Shown one piece after another: positions 31,216-36,885 of a stretch of 36,885 bases of DNA (position 1 is its first letter; the number at the start of each line of letters is the position of its first letter). The position numbers were made by a program, and so were the translations under genes. The notes beneath the pieces are model-generated. The model saw nothing but the letters and a program-made list of their open reading frames with translations. It was not told the DNA's origin and searched no databases. Source of the stretch: Actinomycetes bacterium (lineage in GTDB: Bacteria > Actinomycetota > Acidimicrobiia > Acidimicrobiales > RAAP-2); contig JAJXTB010000013.1 of assembly GCA_021784205.1 (NCBI GenBank), positions 1 through 36,885 on the forward strand. The letters run 5' to 3'.

Positions 31216-32433
31216 TCAGCGTAGGCGTTGGAGCAACGTGAGCGGTGCGACCGAATGTTGAGCCAGCAGTGGCAGCGTCGCGCGCACGGGCCCGGTCACC
31301 TCGATTGAACCGACGCGCTCACCAGCGCGAATTCGATTCACGCCACCGGTCAGCGTGACCGCCACGGGCACACGCGAGGAGTCGCCCCACCACCACAACG
31401 TGGCCGACCCACCGAGGACGACCGGCGTGCGAGAGCCCGTCCAACCGATACGGCCCACCACGTCGCCGCGTTGCAGCGAGAGATGCTGGACGTGGGTGAG
31501 AGCGCTTCTAGCCAGGGCGAGCGCCGCGTCGCCGGCCGGTCCCAGGAGGTCGCCGCCGCGTTGGCCGAGCACCACGGCGTAGAGAACCTCCGTCGTCGCG
31601 CCCTCGGTGAAGGTCATCGCCATCACGTCACACCCGCCCGCCTCGCTCGTGCGACCCGACTTCACGCCGATCACGTTGTCCACCCCTACGTAGGGCGTGT
31701 AGGAGTTCTCGAGGCCGCCCACTGGCAACTCGACGCTCGGCTGGATCACGATCGATCGCACGAGAGGCGAGGCCATCAGCAGGTTCGCGAGTCGGGCCTG
31801 GTCGAGTGCGCTCGAGACCGACGCTGGGTCGTATCCCGAGGCGTCGGCGTAAGACGTCTGGGTCAGACCGAGCACGTGGGCCGTTTCGTTCATCAGGGTG
31901 ACGAAGCTCGCCTGGCCCCCCGCGACCATGTCGGCGAGCATGGCGGCGTAGTTGTCGGCCGAGTGCACGAGCAACCCGTTGAGCAGAGTCGACTCACAGA
32001 GCGTCTCGCCGACGACGACCGGGACACTCGACTGGTCAGTGGATTTCATGTACTCGTAGGTCGCCAGGTCGTTCGCGCTCACGGTGACGCACGGACCGGT
32101 CTCTCCGATCGAGAGCGGAAGCTTCTGCAACACGACGTAGGCCGTCATCATCTTGGTCAGGCTCGCGATTGGCACGATGGCGTTTCTCACGCTGCGCGTG
32201 ACACCGAGCGACGGGATGTAGAGCGCGGCGCTACCCTCGCTCGGCCAGGCGAGCGGCGCACTCGCACTCTTCGAGCCGAGGTCGCGCAGAGTGATCGAGG
32301 CCGTTGCGACGCCACCGAGCAGCGGCAGCTGCATCGCCACGATGATCCCCCCGGCGATACCCACTCCGAGGACCATGGCGACGCCGCGCGCGAAGAGTCC
32401 ACGACGCCGGGGGTGACGATTGCTGCGGTGCAC
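31216..32433 (-). CDS. D-alanyl-D-alanine carboxypeptidase (S11 family, PBP5/6-like)
   Basis: The 405-residue protein has a basic N-terminus and one hydrophobic segment (signal/anchor, about residues 14-35), then a penicillin-binding catalytic domain. Its motifs are SLTK (SxxK nucleophile), SADNYA (SxN) and GVKSGRTSEAG (KTG-like, here KSG). It trims the terminal D-Ala of peptidoglycan stems outside the membrane. The GTG start at 32433 follows the ftsK stop by 2 bp. The KSG in place of KTG is a tolerated variant. Confidence 0.9.
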   Translation of the reverse strand: MHRSNRHPRRRGLFARGVAMVLGVGIAGGIIVAMQLPLLGGVATASITLRDLGSKSASAPLAWPSEGSAALYIPSLGVTRSVRNAIVPIASLTKMMTAYVVLQKLPLSIGETGPCVTVSANDLATYEYMKSTDQSSVPVVVGETLCESTLLNGLLVHSADNYAAMLADMVAGGQASFVTLMNETAHVLGLTQTSYADASGYDPASVSSALDQARLANLLMASPLVRSIVIQPSVELPVGGLENSYTPYVGVDNVIGVKSGRTSEAGGCDVMAMTFTEGATTEVLYAVVLGQRGGDLLGPAGDAALALARSALTHVQHLSLQRGDVVGRIGWTGSRTPVVLGGSATLWWWGDSSRVPVAVTLTGGVNRIRAGERVGSIEVTGPVRATLPLLAQHSVAPLTLLQRLR

Positions 32434-32435
32434 TG

Positions 32436-34790
32436 CTAGACCGAACGCTCTTGGAAGTACTCCTCGTAGGTCTTCAGGACCTTGCGAGCCTTTGACCCCT
32501 CACCGGCGGCCACGATGCCCTCCTCTTCGAGCTGGTCCATCAGGCGACCGGCCCGAGCGAATCCCACGCGCAGCTTGCGCTGGAGCATCGACGTCGATCC
32601 CGACTGAAAGCGCAAGACGAGCTCGCGCGCCTTGGCCAGGACCTCGTCGTCATCGCCACCGCCCCCGGGGCCAACGTCGCCGCTGTCGGCACGCTCGTCG
32701 AGGGCGACCACCGTCTCGCGTCGGCCACCCTGGGCGCGCCAGAAGTCAACGACCCGGCGCACCTCTTCTTCGCTGACCCACGGACTCTGCAGGCGGTGCG
32801 CGACGCTCGAAGACGCGGTGACGAGCAGCATGTCGCCCTTGCCTATCAATCGCTCGGCACCCGCCTGATCGAGGATGACGCGGCTGTCGGCGAGAGAGGA
32901 CACGGCGAAGGCCATCCGGCTGGGCACGTTGGCTTTGATGACGCCGGTGATCACGTCCACGCTCGGACGCTGGGTCGCGAGCACCAGGTGGATTCCCACG
33001 GCACGCGCCATCTGTGCGATGCGCACGACAGACTCTTCGACGTCGCGCGCGGCCACCATCATCAGGTCGTTCAACTCGTCGACGACGATGACGATGTAGG
33101 GCAGTACCTCGGGTTGCTCCTCGTCCTCCTCATCCACGAGCCCGGAGGTGCGCTCGAGCACGTCGGCGACCATCTGGTGCGAGGACACGGGCCGCTCGAT
33201 CTCGCCGCGCGCGAGCATTTGCTGATAGCTCGTGATGTCGCGCGCACCGCACTCGGCGAGGATGTCGTAGCGCCGCTCCATCTCCTTGACCGCCCAATTC
33301 AGCGTCGCAGCGGCCTTCTTCGGGTCAACGACGACAGGCGCGAGCAGATGCTGAAGGTCGTTGTACTGACCCATCTCCACACGTTTGGGGTCGATGAGGA
33401 TCAAGCGCACCTGGTCGGGTGTCGCTCGCATGACCAGCGAGGTGATCAGTGAATTGATGCACGAGCTCTTGCCCGCGCCCGTCGCTCCGGAGATCAAGAC
33501 GTGGGGCATCTCGCCCAGGTTGACGATCTCGACCTTGCCTGAGATGTCGCGACCCACCGGCACGTCAAGGGGGTGTGTGGCCGCGCGCGCCTCGTCGGTC
33601 GCGAGCAGGTCGCCCAGCGCCACCAGCGTGCGCTGGCGGTTCGGCACTTCGACACCGATGGCGCTGCGCCCTGGGATTGGTGCCACGATGCGCACGTCGG
33701 GCGTGGCCATGGCGTAGGCGATGTCACGGTTGAGTGATGTCACGCGCGCCACCTTCACGCCCGGGCCGAGTTCGAGCTCGAAGCGGGTGACCGTCGGGCC
33801 CATGGTGTAGCCCACCAGGGTCGTGTCTACGCCGTGAGCAGCGAGGGCCTCGACCAGTTCGGCACCGGCCTCGTCGAGCACGCGCGGGTCGGTGCGCTGC
33901 TCGCGCGAGGTCGCGAGTAATGCGAGCGGTGGCAACTCCCAGTGGCTGGGCACCGCAACGGCGTGAACGGCCGGGCGGATCGGTGGCGCGACGTCGTCGA
34001 CGTCCTCGTGCACGTGCACCCCGTCGTCGCCGTAGGGATCTATGTCGGCGTCGACGTACTCGTCGTTGCTGGGGAACTCAAAGTCAGCCGCCGGAGTCTC
34101 GACGGCCTCTTCAACCGGGGCCACGGACTTCCTGCGACTCGCACGTCGCGCGTTGTCCGCTTCGGCGTCGCCGAGGGTCTCGGTCTCGCTCGAGCGCTCG
34201 CGCCACGCAGTGAAGAGTTTTCGCCCCAGCAGCCGCGCGAGAGCGGCCCCCATGGCGACGAGCGCCTTGAGTCCGATCCCGGTCAAGACAATGGTGGCCA
34301 CGAGCAGCAGCGCGACGAGAACGATCAGGGCGCCGCCGATGCCCAGCGCGTGCAGTAGGCCGCCCCCGATGATCGCCCCGATCCAGCCGCCGCCGTGTGC
34401 CAGGCGTTCACTGCTCGCGTGCAGACCCGGGTGTCCCCCCGCGAGGTATCCCATCCCGCACAACCCGAAGAGCCCGAGGGCCAGACCCCAGGCGATCCGT
34501 CGTCGATCGACCTCGATGCGCCCCCAGCCCAGACCGACGCCAATGCCCACCACGACGAACGGCAGGGCGAATCGTCCCACGCCGAGCAGCGACGAGAGTG
34601 CCCGCGAGAGCGCGCGCCCCACCGGCCCGAGAGCGTGGGCTTCGGACAGGGCCACGAACAGGCCGACAACGATCAGCAGGACGATCCACACGTCACGTTC
34701 ATGGCGTCGCCACAACGAGGGGGCCGGAGCCGGCTTCGTCGACTTCGACGTCCGGCTCACCGGCTTCTTCTGATGTCGCCCACTCGCCAC
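32436..34790 (-). CDS. ftsK: DNA translocase FtsK
   Basis: FtsK couples chromosome segregation to septum closure. The 784-residue protein has four or more N-terminal membrane segments (about 34-175), a short acidic linker (about 200-280), and the motor domain with Walker A GATGAGKSS (435-443), Walker B IVIVVDELNDLMM and the VRIAQMARAVGIHLVLATQRPSVDVITG block. A C-terminal gamma winged helix (STSMLQRKLRVGFARAGRLMDQLEEEGIV) reads KOPS sites. The GTG start has GGAGGG upstream. It is first in the long minus-strand run and divergent from the siderophore-interacting gene. The linker is short compared with E. coli FtsK, as usual in actinobacteria. Confidence 0.97.
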   Translation of the reverse strand: MASGRHQKKPVSRTSKSTKPAPAPSLWRRHERDVWIVLLIVVGLFVALSEAHALGPVGRALSRALSSLLGVGRFALPFVVVGIGVGLGWGRIEVDRRRIAWGLALGLFGLCGMGYLAGGHPGLHASSERLAHGGGWIGAIIGGGLLHALGIGGALIVLVALLLVATIVLTGIGLKALVAMGAALARLLGRKLFTAWRERSSETETLGDAEADNARRASRRKSVAPVEEAVETPAADFEFPSNDEYVDADIDPYGDDGVHVHEDVDDVAPPIRPAVHAVAVPSHWELPPLALLATSREQRTDPRVLDEAGAELVEALAAHGVDTTLVGYTMGPTVTRFELELGPGVKVARVTSLNRDIAYAMATPDVRIVAPIPGRSAIGVEVPNRQRTLVALGDLLATDEARAATHPLDVPVGRDISGKVEIVNLGEMPHVLISGATGAGKSSCINSLITSLVMRATPDQVRLILIDPKRVEMGQYNDLQHLLAPVVVDPKKAAATLNWAVKEMERRYDILAECGARDITSYQQMLARGEIERPVSSHQMVADVLERTSGLVDEEDEEQPEVLPYIVIVVDELNDLMMVAARDVEESVVRIAQMARAVGIHLVLATQRPSVDVITGVIKANVPSRMAFAVSSLADSRVILDQAGAERLIGKGDMLLVTASSSVAHRLQSPWVSEEEVRRVVDFWRAQGGRRETVVALDERADSGDVGPGGGGDDDEVLAKARELVLRFQSGSTSMLQRKLRVGFARAGRLMDQLEEEGIVAAGEGSKARKVLKTYEEYFQERSV

Positions 34791-34848
34791 AACCCTCCAA
34801 CTTACTTTTGAAGTTCGCGCTCAACGCGCCACTCGGTAGGCTTCTGCG

Positions 34849-35622
34849 GTGACCCGTTCCCCCCTGGTGCACTCGCTCGAACTCGCGGCGCGCCTGGGGG
34901 CGGTCGCGTCCGTCTGCGAGGTCGTGACGACCTCGCCACTGTCGCCCTCACTGACCGCGGTCACCCTGCGGGGCAACGCCCCAACCCTCGCCGGACAGCC
35001 CGGCAATGACGCCATGATCCTGGTCGGCGAGAGCGACGAGCACGTGGTGCGCCGGCGCTACAGCGTGCGCAGCGTCGACGAAGAGCGTGACGAGTTCACG
35101 TTGTGGGTCACCACCGGCCACGACGGCGACGGTTCTCACTGGGCGGCGTCGGCCGCGCCCGGTGACCAGGTGGACGTCATCGGACCGCGGGGCAAGATCC
35201 TCCTCGCCGAGGATGTCGACTGGCATCTCTTCATGGGCGACGTGAGCTCCCTGGCGGCCTTCTACCGCATGGCCGAATCGATCGACGCTCCCTCGCAGGC
35301 CCTCTTCGTCGTCGAGATCTCCCACTCCGAGGACGCCCTCACCACGCAGCTCGCCGATGGCGTCGGCGTGACCGGGGTGTTCGTCGACCGCGCGCAGCGC
35401 GCGCCGAACGATCCCGCCGGACTACTCAGTGGGCTCGCCGCCTTAACCCTGCCACCGGGGCGCGGCCACGCCTATCTCTTCGGTGAGTTCTCTGTCATGC
35501 GCGCCCTCCTACGCCCGCTCGCCGACCGCGGGCTGGAGTCAACGGACGTCTCGTCGAAGTCCTTCTGGCGCGCCGGACGGCCCAACGCCGCCCACGGCGA
35601 ACCCGTCAAGTCAGACGACTGA
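34849..35622 (+). CDS. siderophore-interacting protein (SIP, ViuB-like FAD-binding reductase)
   Basis: SIPs are cytoplasmic flavin reductases that release iron from ferric siderophores with NAD(P)H or ferredoxin. The 257-residue protein has an FAD-binding domain with RRRYSVR (68-74), HWAASAAPGDQVDVIGPRG, a short nucleotide domain (WHLFMGDVSSLAAFYRM) and the typical tail GEFSVMRALLRPL with SSKSFWRAGRPNAAHGE. Length matches the family. The start is GTG 34849; no strong Shine-Dalgarno is seen, so it may be leaderless or start nearby. It stands alone, divergent from ftsK. Confidence 0.9.
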   Translation: MTRSPLVHSLELAARLGAVASVCEVVTTSPLSPSLTAVTLRGNAPTLAGQPGNDAMILVGESDEHVVRRRYSVRSVDEERDEFTLWVTTGHDGDGSHWAASAAPGDQVDVIGPRGKILLAEDVDWHLFMGDVSSLAAFYRMAESIDAPSQALFVVEISHSEDALTTQLADGVGVTGVFVDRAQRAPNDPAGLLSGLAALTLPPGRGHAYLFGEFSVMRALLRPLADRGLESTDVSSKSFWRAGRPNAAHGEPVKSDD

Positions 35623-35631
35623 TCCAACCGC

Positions 35632-35646
35632 TTCCCATTAAGGGAA
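35632..35646. promoter_or_regulatory. small inverted repeat between SIP gene and hydrogenase-like operon
   Basis: TTCCC-ATTAA-GGGAA lies 9 bp after the SIP stop. It could be a weak terminator hairpin of that gene or an operator for the next operon. About 15 bp further on, GATACAGT may contain a -10 element of the hydrogenase-like genes. Confidence 0.3.
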
Positions 35647-35723
35647 TCGCACGTCGCGGTGATACAGTCATCCCTGACGCGACGGCTGAACACGATGTAC
35701 TCGCCTGCGCAGAGGACGACACG

Positions 35724-36209
35724 ATGACCTTTCGGATTGCGGTGGGTGCGCTCAGGCGACGGTCACGTGACGCCGAAACGTTCGAGCGGCCCAGTGAAGC
35801 AGCCGCATCCGCCCCTTCCCTGCGCGGGTCCCTCCAGGTTCGCCACGTCGACGCCGGGTCGTGCAACGGCTGCGAGCTCGAACTCGCCTCGGCCTTCTCG
35901 CCGGTCTACGACGTCGAGCGGTACGGAGTGCGACTGGTCGCCTCGCCCCGCCACGCCGACGCCTTGATCGTGACCGGTCCGGTGACCCACAATCTGCGCG
36001 AGCCCCTCCTCAAGACCCTGGCGGCGATGCCCGAGCCGCGCCTGGTGATCTCCCTGGGCGACTGCGCGCGCGACTGCGGCGAGTTCCGCGGCGCCTACGG
36101 CGTCGCCGGCTCAGTGGAGGACATTGTCCCGGTCGACGCCCACATCGCGGGCTGCCCGCCTCGACCGAGCGAAATTGTAAACGTCCTACGAACCTTCACC
36201 GGCCAGTGA
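35724..36209 (+). CDS. NuoB/HycG-like small subunit of a group-4-hydrogenase-related or complex I-like enzyme
   Basis: The 161-residue protein binds one [4Fe-4S] cluster by family analogy: SCNGCE (C47, C50), GDC (C114) and GCPPRP (C144). C118 is an additional Cys. The segment from CNGCELELASAFSPVYDVERYGVRLVASPRHADAL resembles E. coli HycG more than NuoB. In such enzymes the subunit passes electrons next to the [NiFe] or quinone-site large subunit. GAGGA lies 7 bp before ATG 35724. It is the first gene of an operon: the next gene, a HyfB/HycC-like membrane subunit, overlaps by 4 nt (GTGA). The large subunit is not in the window, so hydrogenase activity cannot be claimed. Confidence 0.92.
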   Translation: MTFRIAVGALRRRSRDAETFERPSEAAASAPSLRGSLQVRHVDAGSCNGCELELASAFSPVYDVERYGVRLVASPRHADALIVTGPVTHNLREPLLKTLAAMPEPRLVISLGDCARDCGEFRGAYGVAGSVEDIVPVDAHIAGCPPRPSEIVNVLRTFTGQ

Positions 36210-36885
36210 CGATCCTCTTCGTCGCGTTCCTCGCGTGCACCGGTGCGGGGGCCCTCGCCGGGGCGTTGATGCCACGCCGTGGGCGGGTTCTGGCGAGTGC
36301 CGCGCTGCTGATTGGTGCGAGCTCCTTCGCGCTGGCCCTCGCTGGGCGAGTTCTGTCCACGGGTTCAGACTTCTCGTGGTCGCGCTCGACGCTGCTACCC
36401 CTCGGTGGTCTCGCTCTTCGCCTCTCGCCTCTCGGTGCCCTGTTCGTCATCCTCTCAGGCCTCGTGGCCGCAGCGTCAAGTCTCTACTGGATCGGCTACG
36501 CGCACCACTCGCTGAACGCGCGCAGCGCCTCTACCGCCTTCTGCCTCTTCGTCCTGGGACTGCTCGCGGTGCCCATGGCCGGCAACGTCACCACCTTCCT
36601 CTTCGCGTGGGAGCTGATGGCGCTCTCGTCGCTCGCCCTCGTGGCACACGATCACGCCCGGCGCCGCGACGCCGTCGCCGCGGCGCGCTGGTACGCGGTG
36701 ATGACCCAGGGCGGTGCAGTGGCGATCACTTTCTCGCTGGCCGGTCTCGCTGCGCACGCCCACTCGACGAGCTTCGTGCGCATCGCCGCCGAGAGCGCGG
36801 GCCTCACTCCGGGTGCCGCGTCGACCTTCTTTCTCCTCGCCCTGGTGGGATTCGCGTCAAAGTCCGGCGCGGTGCCGCTGCACGT
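36206..36885 (+). CDS. HyfB/HycC-like proton-conducting membrane subunit, N-terminal part (cut by window edge)
   Basis: I read this frame directly; it starts GTG 36206, overlapping the HycG-like stop, and is open to the right edge (226 residues). It is strongly hydrophobic, with about six membrane segments visible. Conserved NuoL/HyfB features include FLFAWELMALSSLALV, holding the essential-type Glu, and GFASKSGAVPLH, whose Lys lies in the proton channel of this family. Such subunits pump protons or sodium in complex I, Mrp antiporters and group 4 hydrogenases. The preceding HycG-like gene favours a hydrogenase-related complex over an Mrp antiporter. Confidence 0.9.
   Translation, partial: MTILFVAFLACTGAGALAGALMPRRGRVLASAALLIGASSFALALAGRVLSTGSDFSWSRSTLLPLGGLALRLSPLGALFVILSGLVAAASSLYWIGYAHHSLNARSASTAFCLFVLGLLAVPMAGNVTTFLFAWELMALSSLALVAHDHARRRDAVAAARWYAVMTQGGAVAITFSLAGLAAHAHSTSFVRIAAESAGLTPGAASTFFLLALVGFASKSGAVPLH

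Noticed and set aside
1..36885. CRISPR arrays, insertion sequences, prophage or integrase genes
   Set aside because: I saw no regularly spaced repeats, no transposase or integrase motifs and no terminal inverted repeats; the single tRNA gene shows no duplicated 3' end that would mark an attachment site.

Overview
The window is GC-rich, densely packed bacterial chromosome. The gene set points to an actinobacterium: a Rv2719c/YneA-like LysM gene next to nrdR, the miaB-miaA-dapF-hflX string downstream of ftsK, LexA sites of the form CGAAC-N4-GTTCG, and a siderophore-interacting protein. The combination with an E. coli-type DapD and a group-4-hydrogenase-like module suggests a deep branch such as Acidimicrobiia. 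That placement is inference; no rRNA is present.

Layout. (1) 1-1766, minus: a three-gene cassette of a ComA/YitD-like phosphosulfolactate synthase, a VOC protein and an acyl-/aryl-CoA-ligase-like enzyme cut by the window edge. (2) 2001-7163, minus: an SGNH hydrolase, an SDR, a PAS-GAF-PAS-GGDEF-EAL cyclic-di-GMP protein and a small secreted protein. (3) 7372-7445: tRNA-Cys(GCA), then a plus-strand L,D-transpeptidase. (4) 8550-11575, minus: an SOS transcription unit, LysM division-suppressor-like gene, nrdR, PIG-L deacetylase and dinB, behind a promoter holding two LexA boxes. (5) 11601-13654, minus: a MoxR-type AAA+ ATPase and a VWA protein with an HExxH motif. (6) 13710-15952, minus: an EmrB/QacA-type exporter and its MarR regulator behind a palindromic operator. 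(7) 15973-21239, minus: a branched-chain-amino-acid-type ABC operon livKHMGF ending in a 59-residue GDCCVxC protein. (8) 21443-22133, plus: lexA with one perfect and one degenerate LexA box.

(9) 22130-34790, minus: a very compact run, ftsK, D,D-carboxypeptidase, thrB, EamA exporter, miaB, miaA, dapF, hflX, dapC, dapD, dapE. Most neighbours overlap by a few bases, so co-transcription is likely. It joins chromosome segregation and cell-wall maturation to the succinylase lysine/diaminopimelate pathway and tRNA A37 modification. (10) 34849-36885, plus: a siderophore-interacting flavoprotein, then the start of an operon for a membrane complex related to group 4 [NiFe] hydrogenases/complex I (HycG-like and HyfB-like subunits).

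No CRISPR array, insertion sequence, prophage or rRNA was seen. There is no gene-free stretch over 300 bp; the largest are 21240-21509 and 1767-2000. The best candidates for undescribed biology are the ComA-like/VOC/ligase cassette, the SOS operon that includes a PIG-L deacetylase, the MoxR/HExxH-VWA pair and the hydrogenase-like complex at the right edge.
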